This document shows positions 7,476-14,507 of a stretch of 15,706 nucleotides of DNA, one piece after another. The DNA comes from Nitrosomonadaceae bacterium (GTDB lineage: Bacteria > Pseudomonadota > Gammaproteobacteria > Burkholderiales > Nitrosomonadaceae), in contig CAKKRO010000155.1 of NCBI GenBank assembly GCA_919902625.1, forward strand, positions 1 through 15,706. The letters are read 5' to 3'. The notes under the pieces were generated by a model that was not told where the DNA came from, ran no database searches, and was given only the letters and a program-made list of their open reading frames with translations. Positions within the stretch are counted from its first letter, which is position 1, and each line of letters begins with the position of its first letter. Both the position numbers and the translations under genes were made by a program.

Positions 7476-8444
7476 GTGTCAATCGAATATATTAGAAGCT
7501 TTATCGCTCAAGACATGGGCATCGTCGATGATGTCATTCGGGAGAAGTTACATTCTCATGTGCTGCTGATCCGCCAAGTCAGTGAATATATTATCAATAG
7601 TGGAGGCAAACGCTTACGTCCTGCATTAGTCATTCTCTCTGCGGGCGCTTTTGGCTATTCAGGAAAATTCCAGCACAACCTGGCAGCCGTTGTTGAGTTT
7701 ATTCATACGGCAACCTTGCTTCACGATGACGTGGTGGATGAATCTGAATTACGCCGTAACAAAGAAACCGCCAATGCGCTGTTTGGTAACGCCGCCAGTG
7801 TTCTGGTAGGGGATTTTCTCTATTCCAGAGCCTTTCAAATGATGGTTGAAGTTGACAACATGCGCGTCATGCAGGTACTGGCAGATGCCACTAATACCAT
7901 TGCCGAAGGTGAGGTATTACAGCTATTGAATTGCCGGGATCCGCATGTAACGGAAGAAAATTATCTACAGGTTATCCGTTATAAAACAGCCAAATTATTT
8001 GAGGCTGCCAGTCGATTGGGCGCCATTCTTGGCAATGCCACACCGGAAGAAGAAGATGCTATCGCAATTTATGGCATGCATCTCGGAACTGCATTTCAGT
8101 TGATTGACGACATGCTTGATTATTCTGGAAACAATCAGGATACCGGTAAAAATTTAGGCGACGATCTGGCTGAAGGAAAACCCACATTACCTTTAATCTA
8201 TGCCATGAGAGTAGGCACACCCGAACAAGCAAATATTATCCGCAAGGCTATTGAAGAAGGCGGAAAAGACGGCTTTCAACCTGTTCTGGATGTCATCCGG
8301 CAAACGGCAGCCCTGGATTATGCCAAGCAATGCGCTGAAGTTGAAGTTGCAACTGCTGCCGCTGCAATAGCTTCCTTACCAGACTCGGAAAACAAAAAAT
8401 GTCTTCTTGAATTAGCCAGCTTTGCGGTTACGCGCAACTATTAG
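7476..8444 (+). CDS. ispB: Polyprenyl (octaprenyl-type) diphosphate synthase
   Basis: A 322-residue trans-prenyltransferase that lengthens farnesyl diphosphate with isopentenyl diphosphate to make the side chain of ubiquinone. Key motifs: GKRLRP (44-49), first Asp-rich motif DDVVD (84-88), second Asp-rich motif DDMLD (211-215) and the KTAKLFEAA segment (about 170-178). The residue five places before the first Asp motif is a small Ala (A79), which in this family allows long products; octaprenyl is expected for betaproteobacteria, but the exact chain length is inferred. The start is GTG at 7476 with AAGG seven bases before it; no ATG gives a better fit. The divergence from rplU-rpmA is a common proteobacterial arrangement. 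Confidence 0.95.
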   Translation: MSIEYIRSFIAQDMGIVDDVIREKLHSHVLLIRQVSEYIINSGGKRLRPALVILSAGAFGYSGKFQHNLAAVVEFIHTATLLHDDVVDESELRRNKETANALFGNAASVLVGDFLYSRAFQMMVEVDNMRVMQVLADATNTIAEGEVLQLLNCRDPHVTEENYLQVIRYKTAKLFEAASRLGAILGNATPEEEDAIAIYGMHLGTAFQLIDDMLDYSGNNQDTGKNLGDDLAEGKPTLPLIYAMRVGTPEQANIIRKAIEEGGKDGFQPVLDVIRQTAALDYAKQCAEVEVATAAAAIASLPDSENKKCLLELASFAVTRNY

Positions 8445-8601
8445 ATGATGAAAATTCCCCCCGGAATATTCAACTGCCAAACATTTGTGAATTGCCCTAA
8501 TTTAAGCTGGATGAGTCTTTTTCTTATCTGCGCACAATAACTTTTCATCAGCTCAAATTCGATCCATCTCAGGCAATCCACATATCATCCCTATGTTTTA
8601 T

Positions 8602-8633
8602 CCCAACTATTTGGATTTCTCCATTGAGTTGGG
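8602..8633 (+). terminator. Two-part hairpin, possible ispB terminator
   Basis: CCCAACT (8602-8608) pairs perfectly with AGTTGGG (8627-8633). Inside it, after a three-by-three internal loop, TGGA pairs with TCCA around a TTTC tetraloop. The T-rich tail (TTTATTTTTTACTT) begins only about six bases after the stem, and the hairpin is 158 bases beyond the ispB stop, so it is a poor fit to a standard terminator. It could instead be part of a small RNA or leader. Confidence 0.4.
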
Positions 8634-8701
8634 TCGCTATTTATTTTTTACTTATAGGCATCAAAACCACGATTAATCCATAATTTGCCGAATTAAAAAT
8701 T

Positions 8702-8710
8702 TGTTATGCT
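8702..8710 (+). promoter_or_regulatory. Possible extended -10 for the PP0621-like gene and pilSR
   Basis: TGTTATGCT fits the extended -10 pattern TGnTATnnT. No good -35 lies at the right distance. A start here would give a leader of about 75 bases to the ATG at 8793. The call is weak. Confidence 0.3.
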
Positions 8711-8792
8711 TGGCTGTGCAACTGAGGCAAGTTAAATTCACACCGGGATGCGATTCTTTTAAACTGATGTCACGCAAGAGCATTAACCGAGT

Positions 8793-9014
8793 ATGGGCAA
8801 ATTAATTTTTTACATTATGATCGCGCTTCTGATTTACTGGATAATCAGAAGCCGCCAACCCAAACAAACCGGAACACCATCAGAGCCTATTGAAGATATG
8901 GTGGGCTGCGCTCATTGTGGTATCCATCTACCTAAAAGTGAAACTATCAGCCGTCACAATAAATATTTTTGTTGTGACGAGCATTGCAATCAATATATAG
9001 ATACTTCATCTTAA
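8793..9014 (+). CDS. PP0621-like small membrane-anchored Cys-rich protein
   Basis: A 73-residue protein with one N-terminal membrane helix (about 3-18, KLIFYIMIALLIYWII), a short polar linker and a small Cys/His domain: CAHC (39-42), H45, then C60, C61, H64 and C65. The pattern GCAHCGIHLPKSE followed by YFCCDEHC resembles treble-clef or MYM/TRASH-like zinc sites and matches the uncharacterised PP0621 family, which I recall as commonly lying just before pilS in betaproteobacteria. Orientation and zinc binding are inferred. It ends ten bases before the PilS start on the same strand, so it is probably co-transcribed with pilSR. A weak AAGAG lies 12 bases before the ATG. Function unknown; a link to pilus sensing is a guess from position. 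Confidence 0.8.
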   Translation: MGKLIFYIMIALLIYWIIRSRQPKQTGTPSEPIEDMVGCAHCGIHLPKSETISRHNKYFCCDEHCNQYIDTSS

Positions 9015-9024
9015 GCGAACTGTT

Positions 9025-10674
9025 GTGTCTATTTATTCATCACAAACAAAATACCCCATATTCCGGCCATTGAATGCTGAAATTACGGAAATTGAGCATG
9101 CCGGCCAATACTGGCGTTCTCTCTACTACTTCAATATATACCGCCTCATTGTCAGCAGCAGCCTGTTGATTATTACGTGGAAATTTCAATTCACTCATTT
9201 CGGTTCCTATCACTTTCCGCTCTTCCTTTATGCAGGCCTGGGTCACGTGCTTTTCAGCAGTGTATCCATGCTGTTTATTAAATTACGCCACCCCGGTTTT
9301 AATTGGCAACTAGCCCTGCAGGTCAGCAGCGATATCGTTTTTTTCACGATAATGCTTTATGCCAGCGGTGGATTACAAAGCGGCCTGGGAGTTTTGTTAT
9401 TGGTATCACTCGCCGGAGCAGGGCTGATCAGCCGCGGCCGCCTGGCGCTGTTTTTTGCATCCATGGCAACGATTGGTTTGCTGCTGCAAGAAACTTATTC
9501 TGTACTCACAGTTGACTTCTATTCCGCCCAATACTCACAAGCAGGCTTATTGAGCCTGGCCTATTTTGCTGTTGCCTGGTTGGCGCATCAATTGGCCCAA
9601 TATACTTTAGCCAGTGAGCAATTGGCTAAAGAGCGCGGCGTTGATTTGGCCAATATGGCGCAAGTCAATCAACTGGTCATTCAAGATATCCAGGAAGGCG
9701 TTCTTGTTGTTGATAAATCGGGCAATATCCGGCAACGGAACACCTACGCCGAGAAACTGCTTGATTTGAGCCCATCCTCCAGCAAAACCGAAGCGCTCAG
9801 ATTGTCGGATCATTTACCTGAGATAGCCGGCAGACTTGCAAGCTGGCAAGGCGACAGCACTATCAATTTTGATCTTCTGCGGCTATCGCATAGCAACGCA
9901 TTAGTCCGAACACGTTTTGTCCCCATACAATCGGATTTTCGCAATGGCGTCGTTATTTTTCTTGAAGATATGGGGCGCATACAAGCCCAGCTGCAGCAAC
10001 TAAAGCTTGCCGCACTGGGGCGTCTGACAGCAAACATTGCGCATGAAATCCGCAACCCTCTTTCCGCAATCAATCACGCGGCTGAACTTCTGGAAGAGGA
10101 GCAACTTACGAATAACACAAACTCCCGCCTGGTACGCATCATTTGTGACAATACCCAGCGTTTAAACAAAATCGTGCAGGATGTTTTACAACTGAATCGA
10201 CGCAATATTTCAAAACTGGATGTCATTAATGCATCCGAATTTATCCGGACATTTCTTGAGGAATTTTGTTATGTTGAGAAAATTGATAGGAATACATTCC
10301 TATTAAATTTCTCCCATGATTATTTAATCCATTTTGATCGTGACCATTTGAACCAGATATTATGGAATCTATGTCGCAATGCATGGAGACATTGCCGTAA
10401 ACAGGCCGGTAGTATTCATATTGAATTATCCACAGGACCCAATGAAAACAACATTCATCTGGATATATTTGATGATGGTCCAGGTGTTGATCCACAACAG
10501 CTGAAACAAATTTTTGAACCCTTCTTTACGACTGCGTCCAGTGGCACCGGCCTGGGTTTATATATCGCACGTGAAATGTGTGAAACCAATCATGCGTCAC
10601 TTGAATACATTGAAAATCCAACAGGTGGGCATTTCAGAATAACCTGCAAAATAACTGATCCTGCCAATGAATAA
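9025..10674 (+). CDS. pilS: Sensor histidine kinase PilS
   Basis: A 549-residue inner-membrane kinase that controls type IV pilus genes by phosphorylating PilR. About six hydrophobic segments fill residues 30-195 (for example RLIVSSSLLIITW, GLGVLLLVSLAGAGLI and LSLAYFAVAWLAHQLA). A PAS-like domain follows (about 210-320). The HisKA domain carries the phospho-acceptor H340 in IAHEIRNPLSAI, and the HATPase domain shows the N-box (N452), G1 DDGPG (483-487) and G2 GTGLGL (507-512). In Pseudomonas, PilS senses pilin through its membrane region; the same is inferred here. The start is GTG at 9025 with a weak AAGCGA before it; it gives the usual short N-terminus before the conserved YWRSLYYFNIYRL. 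It overlaps pilR by eight bases. Confidence 0.93.
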   Translation: MSIYSSQTKYPIFRPLNAEITEIEHAGQYWRSLYYFNIYRLIVSSSLLIITWKFQFTHFGSYHFPLFLYAGLGHVLFSSVSMLFIKLRHPGFNWQLALQVSSDIVFFTIMLYASGGLQSGLGVLLLVSLAGAGLISRGRLALFFASMATIGLLLQETYSVLTVDFYSAQYSQAGLLSLAYFAVAWLAHQLAQYTLASEQLAKERGVDLANMAQVNQLVIQDIQEGVLVVDKSGNIRQRNTYAEKLLDLSPSSSKTEALRLSDHLPEIAGRLASWQGDSTINFDLLRLSHSNALVRTRFVPIQSDFRNGVVIFLEDMGRIQAQLQQLKLAALGRLTANIAHEIRNPLSAINHAAELLEEEQLTNNTNSRLVRIICDNTQRLNKIVQDVLQLNRRNISKLDVINASEFIRTFLEEFCYVEKIDRNTFLLNFSHDYLIHFDRDHLNQILWNLCRNAWRHCRKQAGSIHIELSTGPNENNIHLDIFDDGPGVDPQQLKQIFEPFFTTASSGTGLGLYIAREMCETNHASLEYIENPTGGHFRITCKITDPANE

Positions 10675-12076
10675 CGGACGAATGGCTCACCCACCCAAGG
10701 AAACTTCCTCTCCCAATATACTCATTGTGGACGATGAACCTGATATTATCGAGTTGCTCGAATTAACATTAGCTCGCATGGGAATGGAAATTTCCAGCGC
10801 CCTGTGCATCAGTGATGCCAAAGTGCTGTTGCAGTCACGGCAATTCCAGTTATGTCTTACCGATATGCGATTACCCGATGGAGAAGGGTTAGATCTGGTT
10901 AAATATATCGCCAATCATTGCGCGGACTTACCGGTTGCCGTCATAACAGCGTATGGCACAACAGAAAATGCAGTGGCCGCACTTAAGGCCGGTGCTTTTG
11001 ATTATCTGCCGAAACCTGTTTCGTTAAAACAGTTGCGTGATCTGGTTAAATCAGCCTTAAGCTTACCCCCCATGCAGACTGAATCGACATCGCAAGCCAA
11101 ATCAAACCGGCGCACATTGCTGGGCGAGTCCCAACCCATGCGCCAACTGCGTGCAACCATTGACAAACTTTCCCGCAGTCAAGCTTCCGTTTATATCAGC
11201 GGTGAATCCGGCAGCGGCAAAGAACTGGCGGCCAGGATGATCCATGAAAGAAGCGCCCGCCACAAGCAGACATTCGTGGCTGTTAACTGTGGCGCGATCC
11301 CTGAGAATCTGATGGAAAGTGAATTTTTCGGTTATAAAAAAGGCGCTTTCACCGGCGCGGATAAAGATCACGATGGATTTTTCCTGACCGCTCATGGCGG
11401 TACTTTGTTTCTTGATGAAGTCGCTGATTTGCCCTTGCCAATGCAGGTTAAATTACTGAGAGTCATACAGGAAAAACAAGTCAGAAGGATTGGCGAGACC
11501 CAAGAGAAAAGTGTCGATGTCCGTATCATCAGCGCCACTCACAAAAAACTCAGCCATTGTGTTGAAGCCGGGCAATTCCGGCAGGATCTGTATTATCGCC
11601 TCAATGTGATTGAATTGAATATGCCGTCACTGCGTGAGATGCGTGAAGATATTCCGCTCATTGCAGAAACTGTGCTGGCAAAATTATGCCGGGAAACTGC
11701 GCGGCCCATTTGCAGCCTCAAGAAAGATGCGTTAGCCATACTTACAAACTATGATTATCCCGGCAATGTGCGTGAGCTTGAAAATATACTTGAACGCACA
11801 TTGGCACTCTGCCCGGACATACAGATTGGCAAAGAAGAACTGCAATTGCCGGTTAAAGAAATGCCAAGAAATACGAACAGCTTGTCACCCATTATCAACC
11901 TGGATCAAGGACTGCCTCTTCAGGATTACCTGGACAGACTTGAAAAAGAATCCATCATAAAAGCACTGGATCAAAGCCGGTATAATCGCACCAAAGCCGC
12001 CAAGATACTGGGCATCACCGTTCGATCCCTGCGTTACCGGATGGAGAGGTTAAGGCTTAACGAGCCTGAAAGTTAA
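10667..12076 (+). CDS. pilR: Sigma-54-dependent response regulator PilR
   Basis: A 469-residue NtrC-class activator of pilin and pilus genes. The receiver domain (17-130) has D22/D23, phospho-acceptor D66, T94 and K116. The AAA+ domain (about 151-385) has Walker A GESGSGKE (179-186), the sigma-54 contact loop GAFTGA (226-231), Walker B GGTLFLDE (244-251) and a downstream RQDLYYRLNV arginine segment. A Fis-type helix-turn-helix ends the protein (about 425-463, NRTKAAKILGITVRSLRYRM). It overlaps pilS by eight bases, so the pair is coupled. An alternative ATG at 10682 has GGACG closely before it and would remove five residues; both starts leave the domains intact. No pilin or other target gene is in the window. 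Confidence 0.95.
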   Translation: MNNGRMAHPPKETSSPNILIVDDEPDIIELLELTLARMGMEISSALCISDAKVLLQSRQFQLCLTDMRLPDGEGLDLVKYIANHCADLPVAVITAYGTTENAVAALKAGAFDYLPKPVSLKQLRDLVKSALSLPPMQTESTSQAKSNRRTLLGESQPMRQLRATIDKLSRSQASVYISGESGSGKELAARMIHERSARHKQTFVAVNCGAIPENLMESEFFGYKKGAFTGADKDHDGFFLTAHGGTLFLDEVADLPLPMQVKLLRVIQEKQVRRIGETQEKSVDVRIISATHKKLSHCVEAGQFRQDLYYRLNVIELNMPSLREMREDIPLIAETVLAKLCRETARPICSLKKDALAILTNYDYPGNVRELENILERTLALCPDIQIGKEELQLPVKEMPRNTNSLSPIINLDQGLPLQDYLDRLEKESIIKALDQSRYNRTKAAKILGITVRSLRYRMERLRLNEPES

Positions 12077-12112
12077 ACCCGGATCATCCCCGATGCCCCA
12101 AGTCTACAAGCA

Positions 12113-13126
12113 TCAGCGCAATCGATGCGTAACCCATAGCGCCGCTGCAAAAAGTAACACCGCTCCCCCCTGATGCGAAGCTGCCAGATGAGTAGGTACC
12201 ACATGCAATAAGGTTGCAATGCCCAAACTGATCTGCACTCCCAGCATGACCAGGAAAAAGTTACAGGCCAGACGTGTGGTGCCCGACAATTCAACTTTGC
12301 GTGATTTAAACCAGAATAGAGGCACCAGAAAAGCCAATATCCAGGCAATTAACCGATGATCAAATTGCACGGTCGTCATGTTGTCAAAGAAATTGCGATA
12401 CCACGGCTCCAGTACAAAGATATCCGGTGGAATAAAATGCCCGTTCATGAGCGGAAATGTATTGTAGGCCAAACCCGCTCTGATACCGGCTACAAAACCG
12501 CCGGATAACACCATGATAAAAATGAGCGAGGTCAGGCCAATAGAAAACCGGCGCAAGCTTTGCATCCTCTCATCAGAACCGGAATTTTCCTTTTCGGGCG
12601 ACAATAGTCCCAACGCCACCCAAAACATCGCTGCAAAAATGACGAATGCCAATCCCAAATGCGCGGTCAGCCGGTACTGGCTCACATGCGGATCATTGAC
12701 TAATCCGCTCATCACCATATACCAGCCCATAAAACCTTGGAGTCCTCCCAATACAAATATTCCGCCCAGTTGGATTCCCAGCGGCCGGTTGATTTGCTTT
12801 TTTACCAGAAAATAAACAAACGGGACAAAAAACACCAATCCAATGAGCCGGCCTAGCAGGCGATGAAAATATTCCCACCAGAAAATGCTTTTAAATTCAT
12901 CGACACTCATGCCTTTATTGACTTTCTGATACTGTGGAGTCGCCCGGTATTTTTCAAGCAACTCATCCCAGTCACCCTGCGTAATGGGAGGCAATGTGCC
13001 TACAATCGGCTGCCACTCCACAATGGAAAGTCCTGAATTAGTCAGCCGGGTAACACCGCCGACCACCACCATGGCAAATACCATGACACAACAAATTAAC
13101 AACCAGATCGCAATAGGTTTTTGCAT
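12113..13126 (-). CDS. ctaA: Heme A synthase (Cox15/CtaA family)
   Basis: A 337-residue inner-membrane protein with eight hydrophobic helices in two four-helix halves. It oxidises the C8 methyl of heme O to a formyl group, giving heme A for aa3-type cytochrome oxidase. Conserved features: GGVTRLTNSGLSIVEW (23-38), the long first periplasmic loop with TPQY and NKGM, WWEYFHR with H88, H156 (LTAHLG), H257 (FDHRL) and H318 (SHQGG) as the heme-ligand histidines. The first loop has no Cys pair, so it is the mitochondrial/alphaproteobacterial (Cox15) type, unlike Bacillus CtaA. It stands apart from any ctaB or oxidase gene in this window, converges with pilR 36 bases away, and lies 47 bases downstream of smpB. 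No clear Shine-Dalgarno is seen before the ATG. Confidence 0.93.
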   Translation of the reverse strand: MQKPIAIWLLICCVMVFAMVVVGGVTRLTNSGLSIVEWQPIVGTLPPITQGDWDELLEKYRATPQYQKVNKGMSVDEFKSIFWWEYFHRLLGRLIGLVFFVPFVYFLVKKQINRPLGIQLGGIFVLGGLQGFMGWYMVMSGLVNDPHVSQYRLTAHLGLAFVIFAAMFWVALGLLSPEKENSGSDERMQSLRRFSIGLTSLIFIMVLSGGFVAGIRAGLAYNTFPLMNGHFIPPDIFVLEPWYRNFFDNMTTVQFDHRLIAWILAFLVPLFWFKSRKVELSGTTRLACNFFLVMLGVQISLGIATLLHVVPTHLAASHQGGAVLLFAAALWVTHRLR

Positions 13127-13173
13127 AGACGTAAAGAATAAAAGTTATTTCTGAAGTTTATAGATTGATTGTT

Positions 13174-13617
13174 TTATTTAGCGCGCATCAAACGTTGCTT
13201 ATCGCGCTCCCACTCTTTTTGTTTCTCGGATTCACGTTTGTCATGCTGCTGCTTGCCCTTAGCCAGACCAATCTCCAGCTTAATCCTGCCTGTTTTATAA
13301 TGCATGTCCAGTGGAATCAAAGTATAGCCAGCACGCTCAACCTTACCGATGAGCCGCCTGATCTGCTCGGCATGCAACAGCAGTTTGCGGGTTCTGATTG
13401 GATCAGGGTTAATATGCGTTGAAGCCGTCTTGAGCGGACTAATGTGACAACCGATGAGGTATAATTCACCCTTACGGATAACAACATAAGCTTCTTTTAA
13501 TTGAACCCGACCATCACGAATGGCTTTGACCTCCCACCCTTCCAGCACCATGCCTGTTTCATACTTTTCCTCGATAAAATAATCGTGAAAGGCTTTTTTA
13601 TTTTGTACTATACTCAT
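13174..13617 (-). CDS. smpB: SsrA-binding protein SmpB
   Basis: A 147-residue RNA-binding protein that delivers tmRNA to stalled ribosomes. It shows the conserved N-terminal KKAFHDYFIEEKYETGMVL, the oligonucleotide-binding beta-barrel (GWEVKAIRDGRVQLKEAYV, GELYLIGCHI), and the basic C-terminal tail (about 122-147) that inserts in the decoding site. The length is normal. The start is ATG at 13617; the bases before it are pyrimidine-rich on the minus strand and show no Shine-Dalgarno. A TAAAAT (13657-13662, minus) may be a -10, but no matching -35 was found. The divergent arrangement with ratA is widespread in proteobacteria. The tmRNA gene itself is not in the window. Confidence 0.97.
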   Translation of the reverse strand: MSIVQNKKAFHDYFIEEKYETGMVLEGWEVKAIRDGRVQLKEAYVVIRKGELYLIGCHISPLKTASTHINPDPIRTRKLLLHAEQIRRLIGKVERAGYTLIPLDMHYKTGRIKLEIGLAKGKQQHDKRESEKQKEWERDKQRLMRAK

Positions 13618-13677
13618 ACAGGCATGAAAGGGGTGGAGATCACTAAAATTTCGTGTATTTTATCAGTTTTTCAGCAG

Positions 13678-13697
13678 CGCCTCATGGATGTGAGGTG
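13678..13697 (+). promoter_or_regulatory. Hairpin covering the ratA ribosome binding site
   Basis: Bases 13678-13685 (CGCCTCAT) pair with 13690-13697 (GTGAGGTG) around a GGAT tetraloop: eight pairs, two of them G-U. The 3' arm contains most of the Shine-Dalgarno GAGGTGA (13692-13698), which lies nine bases before the ratA ATG. As RNA, the fold would hide the ribosome site. The structure is seen in the sequence; a regulatory role is inferred. Confidence 0.5.
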
Positions 13698-13707
13698 ATT
13701 TACTTTT

Positions 13708-14145
13708 ATGGCAGAAATAGAAAAATCCGTTTTAGTCGAATACTCAGCAAGCCAGATGTTTGCGTTGGTTGACAACGTGGAAGATTATCCAAAATTTCTT
13801 CCCTGGTGCGGCGGCACTTCTGTCGACCCTCAGGATGAAGTCACAACCCATGCAACGGTCAAAATTGACTATCACCATATCAAGCACGGCTTTACAACCA
13901 TCAATAAACGCTTCCCTCCCGACTTGATAGAAATGAGCCTGCTGGATGGCCCCTTTGAGCATCTGGACGGTTACTGGCAATTTATTCCATTGTCGGACAC
14001 TGCCTGCAAGATAAAATTCCGGCTGCACTACACTTTCTCACACAGAATTCTTGAGACACTGGTGGGGCCGGTATTCCACATGATCGCAAACAGTTTTGTG
14101 GAATCCTTTATTGAACGGGCGGAAGTGGTTTATGGCAAGCCATGA
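13708..14145 (+). CDS. ratA: RatA-family START/coenzyme Q-binding domain protein
   Basis: A 145-residue single-domain protein of the polyketide cyclase/START superfamily (the family of Coq10 and RatA). Seen: IEKSVLVEYSASQMFALVDN, VEDYPKFLPWC (25-35) and LDGPFEHLDGYWQF (79-92), all family hallmarks, with a C-terminal helix FHMIANSFVESFIERA. In E. coli RatA was reported to bind 50S subunits and block subunit joining, while Coq10 homologues bind quinone or its precursors; the role here is open. A strong GAGGTGA lies nine bases before the ATG but is inside a predicted hairpin. A four-codon frame (ATG 13684 to TGA 13698) precedes it. The stop overlaps the next start (ATGA). Confidence 0.93.
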   Translation: MAEIEKSVLVEYSASQMFALVDNVEDYPKFLPWCGGTSVDPQDEVTTHATVKIDYHHIKHGFTTINKRFPPDLIEMSLLDGPFEHLDGYWQFIPLSDTACKIKFRLHYTFSHRILETLVGPVFHMIANSFVESFIERAEVVYGKP

Positions 14146-14489
14146 CAACGGTTTTCTCCATCGAAGTCGCCTATGCGCTGCCGCATGTTCAAGTCTTAAA
14201 GAAAATCGATGTACCCGTTGGTTGTACGGTTAAGCAGGCCATCATCCTCTCAGGGATTATGGATCAGTTTCCAGAAATTGACCTGACAAAAAACAAATTA
14301 GGTATTTTTAGCCGGCTTACGCAACCGGATATCCTCTTGCAACCCCATGACAGGATCGAAATTTACCGGCCTCTCATCATTGATCCAAAAGATGCCCGAA
14401 GAATGCGCGCCAAGAAAACTCTCCCCGCCCGCCCCCAATCAAATAACCAGACTGACGGGCACCTGACAGGTAATCAATTGAGCAAGTAA
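14142..14489 (+). CDS. rnfH: RnfH-family ubiquitin-like fold protein
   Basis: A 115-residue cytoplasmic protein of the RnfH/UPF0125 family, with a beta-grasp fold. The family core is visible: FSIEVAYALPHVQVLKKIDV (5-24), GCTVKQAIILSG, KLGIFSRL and HDRIEIYRPLIIDPKDARRMRA (about 69-90). The last 20 or so residues are a polar, probably disordered tail. The family is found beside ratA in many proteobacteria (the second gene of the pair sometimes called ratAB), and beside rnf genes in others; its function is not settled. It begins inside the ratA stop (ATGA), so the two are translationally coupled. Confidence 0.9.
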   Translation: MTTVFSIEVAYALPHVQVLKKIDVPVGCTVKQAIILSGIMDQFPEIDLTKNKLGIFSRLTQPDILLQPHDRIEIYRPLIIDPKDARRMRAKKTLPARPQSNNQTDGHLTGNQLSK

Positions 14490-14507
14490 TAACCTTTGGA
14501 GGTATGA

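Larger units (their letters stand above)
8445..8792. other. Non-coding stretch between ispB and the PP0621-like gene
   Basis: These 348 bases are AT-rich and hold no gene that I can support. They contain a short ATTCC/GGAAT hairpin just after ispB (8454-8467), a larger two-part hairpin (8602-8633) followed by T-rich sequence, and a possible extended -10 (TGTTATGCT, 8702-8710) for the next gene. A 31-codon frame starting right after the ispB stop (8445-8540) has no ribosome site. I see no tRNA fold. Confidence 0.6.

Noticed and set aside
8445..8540. A 31-codon frame starting directly after the ispB stop (TAG-ATG-ATG)
   Set aside because: It has no ribosome site, an unremarkable composition and no recognisable product; it most likely arises by chance.
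8445..8792. A possible tRNA, because of TTCGATCC near 8560
   Set aside because: No acceptor stem, anticodon arm or D arm can be fitted around it.
13585..13614. A plus-strand GTGAAA-N18-TATACT that might be the ratA promoter
   Set aside because: It lies within the smpB coding start and has only a moderate match; kept only as a possibility, not annotated.
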